A stretch of 64,000 nucleotides of DNA from Aliikangiella marina (GTDB taxonomy: Bacteria; Pseudomonadota; Gammaproteobacteria; Enterobacterales; Kangiellaceae), in assembly GCF_007004765.1 (NCBI RefSeq), contig NZ_VIKR01000002.1, positions 124,001-188,000 on the forward strand, read 5' to 3'. Below the pieces are notes generated by a model. That model saw only the letters and a list, made by a program, of their open reading frames with translations, had not been told where the DNA came from and made no database searches. This document shows positions 9,295 to 17,484 of the stretch, piece by piece. Each line of letters opens with the position of its first letter. Within the stretch, counting starts at the first letter, position 1. A program made the translations under genes and the position numbers.

Positions 9295-10637
9295 CAGCCT
9301 TCCTTCTCAATGGTTGATAAAACGTCGCGTAAAATCGGACCGTATTCGTACTTGCCTGGACATACGAAGGTACATAGAGCGATATCTTCTTCGTCAAACT
9401 CAAGAACACCGAGTTGCTGAGCGCCTTCGGTGTCGCCAACAACAATAGCTCTTAGCAATTGCGTTGGTAGAATGTCCCAAGGCATAACATCTTCGTAACT
9501 ACCGATTGGCATGATCGCTCTTTCACTGCCCCCAGTTGAGGTAGTGAAATTGAATTTTTTATTAGAAATAAAGTGTGAGACAAATGCGCGAGTCACTGAG
9601 AACTTATCTGAGCCTGGACGAATCCAACCGAAAAATTCTTTTTCACGACCTTCAGCGAGAATACTGATTTGGTTGTGATAGCGACCAAGGTAAGCACGGT
9701 GATTAACGGCAATGTGACCGTTAAATACTGAACCAGAGATGACTCTTTCGTCTTGCTCGTCAAATTGATCTTTAGTCAGTTGATCGGTGTTTGCGCCGAC
9801 TCTCGTTTTAATCAAGCGAGGTGCTTTAACCAATGGGCCAGCCAAAGAGACCACACGATCGGTAAATAACATACCGGTGGTGAAAAGCTTGCCAATTGCA
9901 ATCACATCCTGATATCCGACATGCCATACGGTTCTGAGATCGTTGACAGGTTTCAGGTGATGGATATGTGTACCTACGTTACCGGCTGGATGCTTTCCGC
10001 TAAATGGGTGGTAGCTGGCAATTGGGTTTTGCGCAAGGTCATGACGCTTAGTTCCGTCGTAACCGACAAATAATTCGCCGTCTGTGAGGTGCTTTAATAC
10101 GGTCAGTCCGTGATTGAATGCCTCGATTTGAGGTTCTATCACCACCATAGGGTCAGCAGCAAGTGGATTCGTGTCCATTACGCTGACAAATATAGCCGCT
10201 GGCGTTGAGTCAATGGCAGGTACTTTGCTCATTGGGCGAGTGCGAATGCTAGTCCACATGCCAGAAGCAACCAAGTTGTCGACCACATCTTGACGATTTA
10301 ATTGCGGTAGCTGCGCAGCATCATATTTGGAGAATTCTTTATTCTCATCGCCTTCGATCTCAATCACGACAGATAGAAGCTTGCGCTTTGCGCCACGATT
10401 AATCGCTGAGACAGTCCCGCTTGCCGGTGCTGTGTAAATTACGCCATCAGTTTTCTTGTCGATGAAAATTTCGTCGCCACATTTGACTTTGTCGCCGACT
10501 TTAACCTTCATGGAAGGCTTCATACCCAGGTAGTCTTCACCAAGTATTGCGACCTCTCGAACTGCTGGCCCATCAAGAATTTCTTGTTTTGGGCTTCCGG
10601 TAATCGGAAGATCCAGACCTTTGTTAATTTTGATCAT
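9294..10637 (-). CDS. nqrA: Na+-NQR subunit A
   Basis: Cytoplasmic, cofactor-free subunit of 447 residues that packs against NqrB near the quinone pocket. The start '[18 protein letters not shown]' is diagnostic. The family strings [27 protein letters not shown] and [15 protein letters not shown] are all present. It is the first gene of nqrABCDEF. Upstream lies a 324-bp divergent spacer shared with the YfiR-like gene, with a TATAAT-type -10 box on the minus strand about 190 nt before the start. Confidence 0.97.
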   Translation of the reverse strand: MIKINKGLDLPITGSPKQEILDGPAVREVAILGEDYLGMKPSMKVKVGDKVKCGDEIFIDKKTDGVIYTAPASGTVSAINRGAKRKLLSVVIEIEGDENKEFSKYDAAQLPQLNRQDVVDNLVASGMWTSIRTRPMSKVPAIDSTPAAIFVSVMDTNPLAADPMVVIEPQIEAFNHGLTVLKHLTDGELFVGYDGTKRHDLAQNPIASYHPFSGKHPAGNVGTHIHHLKPVNDLRTVWHVGYQDVIAIGKLFTTGMLFTDRVVSLAGPLVKAPRLIKTRVGANTDQLTKDQFDEQDERVISGSVFNGHIAVNHRAYLGRYHNQISILAEGREKEFFGWIRPGSDKFSVTRAFVSHFISNKKFNFTTSTGGSERAIMPIGSYEDVMPWDILPTQLLRAIVVGDTEGAQQLGVLEFDEEDIALCTFVCPGKYEYGPILRDVLSTIEKEG

Positions 10638-10828
10638 AGATTTTCAGTGGTATTAAAGTTGAATATCAGACGTTTACTATAGTTTAAATCCATCAATCTT
10701 GCTTGATACATATCGCCAGCGTCAGGGCTTTTTCTAACTAATATGATGAATTAATAAGCGCCGTAAAAATGTACTAATATTGCCTAGGGAATCAAACCAA
10801 GTGTATTTGGCGGATTTTGGGCGCGCGT

Positions 10829-10857
10829 ATTATACGGGTAACGGCGGATAATTGACC
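10829..10857 (-). promoter_or_regulatory. nqrA: Possible nqr operon promoter
   Basis: On the minus strand a perfect TATAAT -10 hexamer lies at 10834-10829. Seventeen bases upstream is only a weak -35 match (GGTCAA, 10857-10852). The predicted transcript would have a leader of roughly 185 nt before nqrA. The -10 box is clear; the -35 is not. Confidence 0.4.
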
Positions 10858-10905
10858 AGTGAAAAGACCAAATAATTTATAAATAATTCCGGGTAATCCG
10901 CAATT

Positions 10906-10935
10906 TTGAGTAAATTAACCTATACTGGATATATA
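10906..10935 (+). promoter_or_regulatory. Possible promoter of the YfiR-like/CHASE8 operon
   Basis: TTGAGT (10906-10911) and TATATA (10930-10935) are separated by 18 bp and end 26 bp before the ATG at 10962. This fits a sigma-70 promoter with a very short leader. It is a motif match only. Confidence 0.35.
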
Positions 10936-10961
10936 ACAACGACTTACGTCGACAACCCTTA

Positions 10962-12488
10962 ATGCAAGCAATTGAAATAAGCCATAACAATTCAGTCAAT
11001 TTCTGGGGATCGAATTTGGCAAAAAGCCTAATTTTTTTTTCAATGTTTCTGCTGACTATCAGCGGAAGCCTCTCGGCTGCAGAAAAGCTGGATGAAGCGA
11101 CAGCAAGAACGCTGATTGTTCGTCAACTTTTAAGCCTAGTCGATGGCCACATTCCTTCTGCAGATCAAGCGGAAGGGTACCGGCTATGCACCTATCGAGA
11201 TTCATTTTCGCATAATCAAATGATGAAGCACCTCGCTGGTGTCAAAGTTGATAACTTGCCGTTAGTAATCTTGGATAAGCAAAACAAGAAGGCTGTCGGC
11301 GGTTGTAACGCGCTGTATGTTAACAAGCCCCAAAAAGGTGACCTCGATTGGTTTCGACAGAATGGCACACCGCAAAATACCTTATTTATCATAAATGGCC
11401 GCGACTATGCCGAGCAGGGGTTTCATATCGGTCTATTTCTAAACAACCGAGATACGTTTGATTTTGAGCTTAATCCTGAAGCATTTGAGGAAAGTGGCTT
11501 TACCCCGAGAAAAGAGTTACTTCAATTTGGACAGGTTTTAGAGTCGGGTCTTCAAAAGCGAGTTAAGCTACTGAGAAACTTAATTAACTTCACCGATTGG
11601 CCAGGCACGAATAGCGACTTCGAAACCAGTGAAACCTTTGACCTCTGTTTGTACAGAAATCAGTCACTCGCCACTTTCATTGATTACTTTTCTCGGCGCA
11701 AACCTTTCAAAAGTAAAGCACTCAACACCAAGCTTATTGTCTCTATCGAGCAAGCCGACGGTTGCGATGCGATCATTCTGAACGACCCAGAGGATACTGA
11801 TCATTACCGTTTTATTGCTGATCGGGACAAGGAAAAAAAACTGCTTATCGGTAACGATATGACCACAAGCGCCGCAGGCGTTCATTATAACCTGGTGGCT
11901 GAAAAGTCGACTGGGCGACTCTTTGAAATGAATTTAATCGCGTTTCAGCAAACGGGTCACTCTCCGCATTTTGAGCTGATCAATTCTGCCAAACTCGTCA
12001 ATACTGATTATCCGGAAATAGCCAGAGTGCTCGACTTTATCATCCAGTCGACCACTTGGCCGAAAAAACAAGCGAATCAACTAGCGGGAGAGGCGTTTAA
12101 CGTTTGTGTTTATCAGCAACCCGCATTTAGTGAATATCTTGGATTTCTCTTAGAAAACAAAGCGAGCGAGCAGGAATCAGATGCTCGAAAGATCATTCTG
12201 AAAAATATTGAAGAATCCAATCTAAGCGGCTGTGAGGCCACGCTAGTTTCTGAGGACAATTGGCAGGAATTGACAGCCGGAGAATCGACTTTGATTTCTG
12301 AAGCGGCTCAAAGTTTAACACTCCTGCTCACTGAAAAGCGCTTGTCAGCCCCGGGTATTCATTATCAAATGCTGATTGCACCTAAGCGGATCAAGTTGGA
12401 AATTAATCAAGAGCTCTTAAATTCAATCGGATTTAAAGCTTCTGAGTCACTGATTGATTTTGAACGACAAAGTGGAGGTGGCCGATGA
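10962..12488 (+). CDS. Secreted protein with three tandem YfiR-like (DUF4154) modules
   Basis: After a signal peptide (about 1-40, ending SGSLSAA) the 508-residue protein repeats one unit three times with a period of about 152 residues. Each unit has an 'LCxY/VCVY' strand (Cys near 75, 226, 379), a later 'GC(N/D/E)A' strand (Cys near 114, 267, 423) and a closing 'hFEhNxxxhxxxGF' segment such as FELNPEAFEESGF. These are landmarks of YfiR, the periplasmic inhibitor of the diguanylate cyclase YfiN, including its cysteine pair. Modules 2 and 3 also begin with the YfiR-like 'LLRNLINFTDWP' / 'VLDFIIQSTTWP' string. YfiR is normally a single module of about 190 residues. The stop overlaps the next start (ATGA), coupling it to a CHASE8 cyclic-di-GMP enzyme. 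I infer a periplasmic regulator of that partner. Confidence 0.75.
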   Translation: MQAIEISHNNSVNFWGSNLAKSLIFFSMFLLTISGSLSAAEKLDEATARTLIVRQLLSLVDGHIPSADQAEGYRLCTYRDSFSHNQMMKHLAGVKVDNLPLVILDKQNKKAVGGCNALYVNKPQKGDLDWFRQNGTPQNTLFIINGRDYAEQGFHIGLFLNNRDTFDFELNPEAFEESGFTPRKELLQFGQVLESGLQKRVKLLRNLINFTDWPGTNSDFETSETFDLCLYRNQSLATFIDYFSRRKPFKSKALNTKLIVSIEQADGCDAIILNDPEDTDHYRFIADRDKEKKLLIGNDMTTSAAGVHYNLVAEKSTGRLFEMNLIAFQQTGHSPHFELINSAKLVNTDYPEIARVLDFIIQSTTWPKKQANQLAGEAFNVCVYQQPAFSEYLGFLLENKASEQESDARKIILKNIEESNLSGCEATLVSEDNWQELTAGESTLISEAAQSLTLLLTEKRLSAPGIHYQMLIAPKRIKLEINQELLNSIGFKASESLIDFERQSGGGR

Positions 12489-14587
12489 TCAATTTTGGTA
12501 ACTCCATTCGTTCGAAACTGATCATCGTCATTTTGTTAGTGTCAGCTGGCGCGCTAGGAATCGGAATGATTGGGCTGGGCATCAGTTACTATAATACAAC
12601 CAAGCAGGCCTTTATTGCCGATGCCGAAACCCAAGCCAACTTACTCTCAAACAGTGCTCGGGTTGCAGCAAGCCTTGGTGATGAAGAGCAACTCAAGTTG
12701 GTATTAAAATCAGCCACTCTACGGAGTGAATTTGGCGCTGCGGCCTTTGACAATACCGGTAATATACTGGCTGCGCTCGACGAACCACAAAGCGAGTATT
12801 ACATCAGTGAAGCCGAGTATTATAAAACCAAGCTGATTGAGTGGAACGGGGACATACTCAATGTATCGGTTCCGATTCAAGCAGCTGATGGTGAGTATCT
12901 CGGGGCCATTTATTTAAAAATATCAACCGAGTCTTTTTATATCGCGATCCAAAACTTCTCTATGATGAGCTTAGTTATCGCACTTGTTCTTGTGGGAATG
13001 GTTTATTTAATTGCGCTGCGCCTTCAAAAAGTAATCTCTGAGCCGCTCATTGAGCTGGATGCAATTAGTAGAAAAGTCAGCGATAGCAGTAATTACGCTA
13101 TTCGAGTGCCTTATTATGGTGAAGATGAAATTGGTTCGTTGGCACGGTCATTCAATCAAATGTTAGAAACCGTTGAAGTCAACCAGAAAGAGAGAGATAC
13201 CGCCAATGAAGCGCTTAAGCTTAATAAAAAGCGACTAGAGCGAGCAGTCAAAGATCTCCAGTATCTCGCTAACTACGATTCATTAACCCAGCTACCGAAT
13301 CGGGCATTATGTATGGATCGAATCAAATATGCCCTCAAACGAGCTTCGCGCAATAACAATATGGTTGCGCTTTTATTCTTGGATCTCGATCATTTTAAAG
13401 ACGTCAATGATTCGCTGGGGCACGCCGTCGGGGATCAACTACTCAAAGCGACCAGCCAGCGGTTGCTCGAAAAAATCCGCAGTGAAGATACGCTTGCCCG
13501 TTTAGGTGGTGACGAGTTTGTAATTATCTTAAATGAGTTGCATGACACTGATGATGTTATCAATATTGTTGATAAGATTGTTGGTAGTTTTGAAGCGCCA
13601 TTTCAGCTATCCAACTATGAAGTCAATTCAACGGTTAGCGTTGGAGTTTGTATGTTCCCTCAAGACGGTGCGGACGTAGACTCATTGATGAAAGCAGCTG
13701 ATGCAGCAATGTATAAAGCCAAAGAAGTTGGACGAAATACTTATGAATTTTATGAGGCCGAGCTTAATCAGATAGCGATTAGACGTCATCAATTGGCCAA
13801 TGAAATGCGTCAGGCAATTAAGAATGAAGAACTTAGCTTGGTTTTTCAGCCTCAGCTCAATATCCAAGAAAATAAGGTGATTGGCGCAGAAGTATTGTTA
13901 CGCTGGCACCACCCAATTCTTGGGCACATTTCCCCTGGAGAATTTATACCGATCGCTGAAAATACTGGACTCATTCGCGAGATTGGAAGCTGGGTACTTG
14001 ATAATGCCTGTAAGAAAATTGCCGAATGCAGGGAAATTGGCCACGAAATTCGCTTAGCGGTAAATCTCTCAGCGTTGCAATTTAGGCAGTCTAATTTGCC
14101 AGAATCGATTGCAGCTACGTTAGAAAAATATCGTATTCCCCCTAAACTGCTCGAAGTCGAGATAACCGAGAGTATGTTGATGCGTGACGTAAGCCAAGCG
14201 ATTGATATCCTGGAGCGCCTGAAAGAGATGCAGATCCGTATCGCTATCGATGACTTCGGTACCGGCTATTCATCTTTATCCTACTTAAGGCGTTTACCGT
14301 TAGACGCTTTAAAAATCGACCGAAGTTTTATCGATGAGGTAGTGGTTGACGCGGATGATACGGCTATCACGTTAGCAATCATATCCATGGCGAAAAGTCT
14401 TCGCTTAGAGGTTATCGCGGAAGGTGTGGAAACAGAGCAACAGCAAGAATTTCTGATCGATAATAATTGTGACGATATCCAGGGATATTACTTTTCACGT
14501 CCACTAGCATTTGAAGATTTTAAGGCTTTTTTGGAGAAGCGCTCTCAACAAGAGTGCAGTTCTTCGCAATCAAAAGCCAATCAATAA
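12485..14587 (+). CDS. CHASE8-HAMP-GGDEF-EAL cyclic-di-GMP enzyme (YfiN-like sensor)
   Basis: Inner-membrane enzyme of 700 residues. Order: TM1 (about 14-34), periplasmic CHASE8-type domain (about 40-155), TM2 (about 158-178), HAMP (about 180-235), coiled coil, GGDEF (about 265-430) and EAL (about 445-690). GGDEF is intact near 341-345, with an RxxD inhibitory site (RSED) before it. The EAL domain reads AEVLLRW at the catalytic Glu and keeps IDDFGTGYSSL, AEGVE and QGYYFSRP, so both synthesis and hydrolysis of cyclic-di-GMP are possible. It overlaps the triple-YfiR gene by 4 nt. YfiN itself has CHASE8-HAMP-GGDEF without EAL, so this is an extended relative. No YfiB-like OmpA lipoprotein is next to it. 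Confidence 0.85.
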   Translation: MINFGNSIRSKLIIVILLVSAGALGIGMIGLGISYYNTTKQAFIADAETQANLLSNSARVAASLGDEEQLKLVLKSATLRSEFGAAAFDNTGNILAALDEPQSEYYISEAEYYKTKLIEWNGDILNVSVPIQAADGEYLGAIYLKISTESFYIAIQNFSMMSLVIALVLVGMVYLIALRLQKVISEPLIELDAISRKVSDSSNYAIRVPYYGEDEIGSLARSFNQMLETVEVNQKERDTANEALKLNKKRLERAVKDLQYLANYDSLTQLPNRALCMDRIKYALKRASRNNNMVALLFLDLDHFKDVNDSLGHAVGDQLLKATSQRLLEKIRSEDTLARLGGDEFVIILNELHDTDDVINIVDKIVGSFEAPFQLSNYEVNSTVSVGVCMFPQDGADVDSLMKAADAAMYKAKEVGRNTYEFYEAELNQIAIRRHQLANEMRQAIKNEELSLVFQPQLNIQENKVIGAEVLLRWHHPILGHISPGEFIPIAENTGLIREIGSWVLDNACKKIAECREIGHEIRLAVNLSALQFRQSNLPESIAATLEKYRIPPKLLEVEITESMLMRDVSQAIDILERLKEMQIRIAIDDFGTGYSSLSYLRRLPLDALKIDRSFIDEVVVDADDTAITLAIISMAKSLRLEVIAEGVETEQQQEFLIDNNCDDIQGYYFSRPLAFEDFKAFLEKRSQQECSSSQSKANQ

Positions 14588-14695
14588 CCCGGTAATCCCA
14601 CAATCCATGCGAGACTTGAGGTATTTTAAGGTTTATTAACGTTTCTAGTCTTGTATATCTAATTTAGGTCAGGTAAGATTTGCGCCCTTTTTAAT

Positions 14696-15475
14696 GTGAG
14701 CCAAATAGCGAATATGGGAACCGGCAGAAAGCGATTAATCGCAGGTAATTGGAAAATGAATTGCCAGCGAGCTGCGGCACTGGAATTAGCCAGCTCGGTC
14801 GTTGAACTAAGCCAAGCTTCAGAAAACGCCGATTTGTTGATTTGCGTTCCAAGTATTCATTTAGCTGACATCGAAAAGTGCTTGCAAGACAGTCAGGTGA
14901 AGTTGGGTGCACAAGATGCACACTGGGCCGAATCTGGCGCTTATACGGGAGAAACCAGTGTAAGTATGCTTGAAGACTATCGTGTGCAATATCTACTAGT
15001 TGGCCATTCAGAGCGACGAGAGATGTTTGGTGATAGTGATGAGCGAGTTGCAAACAAGTTTGAAGCGGCTTTAAAAAATGGCATCAAACCCATATTATGT
15101 ATTGGTGAGTCGCTCGAGCAACGCGAACAAGGCGTAACATTAGATGTACTCAAAAGCCAAGTCCAAGCGGTGATTGATCGTGTTGGCATTAAAGCGTTCG
15201 AAAATGCAGCTATTGCTTACGAGCCAATTTGGGCTATCGGTACTGGAGTTACTGCTACCCCAGAGCAAGCACAAGAAGTTCATGAGCAACTGCGCCATTG
15301 GTTGGCGACTCATGACCAAGCCATCGCAGATGGTCTACAGATTTTATATGGCGGCAGCATGAATGCTGCGAACGCTGAGACATTATTAGCTCAGCCTGAT
15401 ATTGACGGCGGCTTAATTGGTGGTGCTTCACTAAAAGCCGACGATTTTATGAAGATTTACTCGGTAGCGAGATAA
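14696..15475 (+). CDS. tpiA: Triose-phosphate isomerase
   Basis: Glycolytic interconversion of dihydroxyacetone phosphate and glyceraldehyde-3-phosphate in the cytosol. Active-site strings are present: AGNWKMN (Lys), LVGHSERR (His), AYEPIWAIGTG (general base Glu) and LYGGS (phosphate loop). The length of 253-259 residues is normal. Two starts are possible: GTG at 14696 or ATG at 14714 (MGTGRKRLIAGNWKMN). Neither has a strong Shine-Dalgarno sequence, and the ATG gives the more usual N-terminus. secG begins 3 bp after the stop, the classic tpiA-secG arrangement. Confidence 0.96.
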   Translation: MSQIANMGTGRKRLIAGNWKMNCQRAAALELASSVVELSQASENADLLICVPSIHLADIEKCLQDSQVKLGAQDAHWAESGAYTGETSVSMLEDYRVQYLLVGHSERREMFGDSDERVANKFEAALKNGIKPILCIGESLEQREQGVTLDVLKSQVQAVIDRVGIKAFENAAIAYEPIWAIGTGVTATPEQAQEVHEQLRHWLATHDQAIADGLQILYGGSMNAANAETLLAQPDIDGGLIGGASLKADDFMKIYSVAR

Positions 15476-15478
15476 GAG

Positions 15479-15937
15479 ATGGAATCAATTATTCTAGTAG
15501 TTTACCTCATCGTTTCTATAGCGTTGATCGGTATTATTTTATTGCAGCAAGGCAAGGGCGCGGAAATGGGCGCTTCATTTGGTGCTGGTGGTGCTAATAC
15601 TGTATTTGGTGCGGCGGGCTCTGGTAACGTTTTGACCAAAACGACGACCATTTTAGCGATTTTGTTTTTCGCAATCGCGTTGAGCATCAGTTATTTTAAT
15701 TCAGCGCCGGCCTCGAGCGTCGATGAAGTTTTAGATGAAGTAAGCGCGCCTGTAGTAACTCCGCAGCCAAGTAGTATTGAAGCTGAATTGCCGACTGCGA
15801 CCCAAGGCGGTATTGAAGCGGAAGTTGCGCCAGCGCAAAAAGCATCAATCGAAGCTGAAACACCGGCTGCTAGCGAAGCCGCAAAAGCGGAAACTGAAGA
15901 GAAAACCGAAAACGCTAAAAAAGAAGGTGATAACTAG
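15479..15937 (+). CDS. secG: Protein-export membrane protein SecG, extended acidic tail
   Basis: Small subunit of the SecYEG translocon with two transmembrane helices (about 3-23 and 54-74) flanking the conserved GKGAEMGASFGAGGANTVFGA loop. At 152 residues it is longer than the usual 75-115. The extra C-terminus (about 85-152) is Glu/Ala-rich and repeats the string 'IEAE' three times (SIEAEL, GIEAEV, SIEAET), ending in a charged Lys/Glu tail. It lies 3 bp after tpiA and is followed by tRNA-Leu and a terminator. The function of the tail is unknown. Confidence 0.93.
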   Translation: MESIILVVYLIVSIALIGIILLQQGKGAEMGASFGAGGANTVFGAAGSGNVLTKTTTILAILFFAIALSISYFNSAPASSVDEVLDEVSAPVVTPQPSSIEAELPTATQGGIEAEVAPAQKASIEAETPAASEAAKAETEEKTENAKKEGDN

Positions 15938-15961
15938 AGTTTAGCGAATCAAGCAAGTTTT

Positions 15962-16047
15962 GCCGAAGTGGTGGAATTGGTAGACACGCTATCTTGAGGG
16001 GGTAGTGACCTACGGTCGTGCCGGTTCAAGTCCGGCCTTCGGCACCA
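15962..16047 (+). tRNA. tRNA-Leu (anticodon GAG)
   Basis: An 86-nt class II tRNA. The acceptor stem GCCGAAG (15962-15968) pairs with CTTCGGC (16037-16043), followed by discriminator A and an encoded CCA (16045-16047). The anticodon stem CTATC/GGTAG encloses the loop TTGAGGG with GAG at 15996-15998. A long variable arm and a GGTTCAAGTCC T-arm are present. It decodes CUC and CUU leucine codons. It lies just after secG, a position common in gammaproteobacteria. Confidence 0.97.
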
Positions 16048-16050
16048 ATT

Positions 16051-16081
16051 AAAAAAACCGTCCAAATGGGCGGTTTTTTTA
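16051..16081 (+). terminator. Intrinsic terminator after tRNA-Leu
   Basis: CCGTCC and GGGCGG form a 6-bp stem (one G-T pair) around the loop AAAT. It is flanked by seven A before and seven T after (16074-16080). It ends the tpiA-secG-tRNA-Leu transcript 4 nt after the CCA end. Confidence 0.9.
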
Positions 16082-16210
16082 TTGCAAGGACAAAGTCTGG
16101 GCGTTGGTTTTTCTGAATAATTTTTGTCGATGTGAATGGACAAAACTGGCGGTTATCGCTTAGAATACCCCGATTTTTCCGCAATTGCGGCCAAATACAC
16201 AAAATTACCC

Positions 16211-16247
16211 AAAAAGCGGAAGAGAATGTTTAACTTTTCCGCTTTTT
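16211..16247 (+). promoter_or_regulatory. carA: Terminator-like hairpin in the carA leader (possible attenuator)
   Basis: AAAAAGCGGAA (16211-16221) is perfectly complementary to TTCCGCTTTTT (16237-16247), with a 15-nt loop. The stem ends in a T-run, so it resembles an intrinsic terminator. It stands 27 nt before the carA start, and secG-tRNA-Leu already has its own terminator upstream. It could be an attenuator in the carA leader or simply a second, bidirectional terminator. Confidence 0.55.
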
Positions 16248-16273
16248 AGTATCTGTTTTAGCCGGAGGGTGTC

Positions 16274-17422
16274 TTGTCTGCATCAGCAAATTCTACAGCT
16301 GCAATTCTCGTTCTAGAAGATGGAACAATTTTTCGAGGTGTGTCGATCGGCGCACAAGGTGAGTCAATTGGCGAAGTCGTGTTCAATACTGCCATGACGG
16401 GTTATCAGGAAATCTTAACTGACCCCTCTTATGCCAAACAGATGGTGACATTGACTTACCCCCATATCGGAAATACTGGCGTCAATACAGAAGATGAAGA
16501 GTCGAATAATGTTTGGGCCGCTGGCTTGATTATTCGTGACCTTCCGTTGCAACACAGCAACTGGCGTTCTGAAAAGTCGTTAAGTGATTATCTGAAAGAG
16601 AAGCAAATTGTCGGTATCGCCGATATTGATACTCGTAAACTAACGCGAATTTTACGAGATAAAGGTGCGCAAGCAGGGTGTCTGGTCGCCGGTGATAACA
16701 TCGACGAAACCGCTGCATTGGAAAAAGCCCAATCCTTTGCTGGGCTCAAAGGAATGGATCTCGCAAAAGAAGTGACAGCGAAAGCATCTTATCCATGGTT
16801 CGAAGGTAGCTGGCAGCTCGTTGGTGGACACAAAACACTGACAGATTCAGATGAAAAGTTTCATGTGGTTGCTTATGATTTTGGCGTGAAGCGAAACATA
16901 CTCCGCATGCTATCTGACCGTGGATGCCGATTAACCGTTGTCCCTGCGCAAACACCCGCCGAAGAAGTGTTAGCTTTGTCACCGGATGGTATTTTCTTAT
17001 CCAATGGCCCAGGCGACCCGGAGCCTTGCGATTATGCCATATCAGCAATAAAGGCTTTCTTACAAACCGATATCCCTATTTTTGGTATTTGTTTAGGTCA
17101 TCAGTTGCTCGCCCTAGCTTGTGGCGCAAAAACGATGAAGATGAAATTTGGCCATCACGGTGCCAATCATCCGGTGGAAAATGTTGCCGACAAAACAGTC
17201 ATGATCACCAGTCAAAACCATGGGTTTGCGGTAGATGAAGACTCATTGCCAAATAATTTAAAGGTCACTCATAAGTCACTTTTTGATGGCAGTTTGCAAG
17301 GTATCGAACACACAGAAAAACAAGCGCACAGTTTTCAAGGCCATCCGGAAGCGAGTCCAGGGCCTCATGACGCGGCACCTTTGTTTGATAAGTTTATTGA
17401 AGCAATGCAAGCGAACAAATAA
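16274..17422 (+). CDS. carA: Carbamoyl-phosphate synthase small subunit
   Basis: Glutamine amidotransferase subunit that releases ammonia from glutamine for CarB, feeding arginine and pyrimidine synthesis. The start is TTG, supported by GGAGGG at 16264-16269. The N-terminal CPSase_sm domain starts at AILVLEDGT and is followed by a class I glutamine amidotransferase domain with the nucleophile Cys in [14 protein letters not shown] and the His/Glu pair in [11 protein letters not shown]. The length of 382 is standard. carB follows after 62 bp. A terminator-like hairpin lies in its leader. Confidence 0.97.
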   Translation: MSASANSTAAILVLEDGTIFRGVSIGAQGESIGEVVFNTAMTGYQEILTDPSYAKQMVTLTYPHIGNTGVNTEDEESNNVWAAGLIIRDLPLQHSNWRSEKSLSDYLKEKQIVGIADIDTRKLTRILRDKGAQAGCLVAGDNIDETAALEKAQSFAGLKGMDLAKEVTAKASYPWFEGSWQLVGGHKTLTDSDEKFHVVAYDFGVKRNILRMLSDRGCRLTVVPAQTPAEEVLALSPDGIFLSNGPGDPEPCDYAISAIKAFLQTDIPIFGICLGHQLLALACGAKTMKMKFGHHGANHPVENVADKTVMITSQNHGFAVDEDSLPNNLKVTHKSLFDGSLQGIEHTEKQAHSFQGHPEASPGPHDAAPLFDKFIEAMQANK

Positions 17423-17484
17423 GTTGTTTTTAACCAGACAATTTAACCACTTAAAATTTAGTCATTTGTAAACGGTAATAGCGA

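Larger units (their letters stand above)
10638..10961. promoter_or_regulatory. Divergent intergenic region nqrA / YfiR-like gene
   Basis: A 324-bp AT-rich spacer between two divergent operons. It holds no convincing open reading frame or RNA gene. Promoter-like hexamers occur for both directions and are listed separately. A GC-rich patch GGGCGCGCG at 10819-10827 sits next to the leftward -10 box. Confidence 0.6.

Noticed and set aside
15949-16143. Open frame on the minus strand across tRNA-Leu
   Set aside because: It is the reverse complement of the tRNA gene and its terminator.
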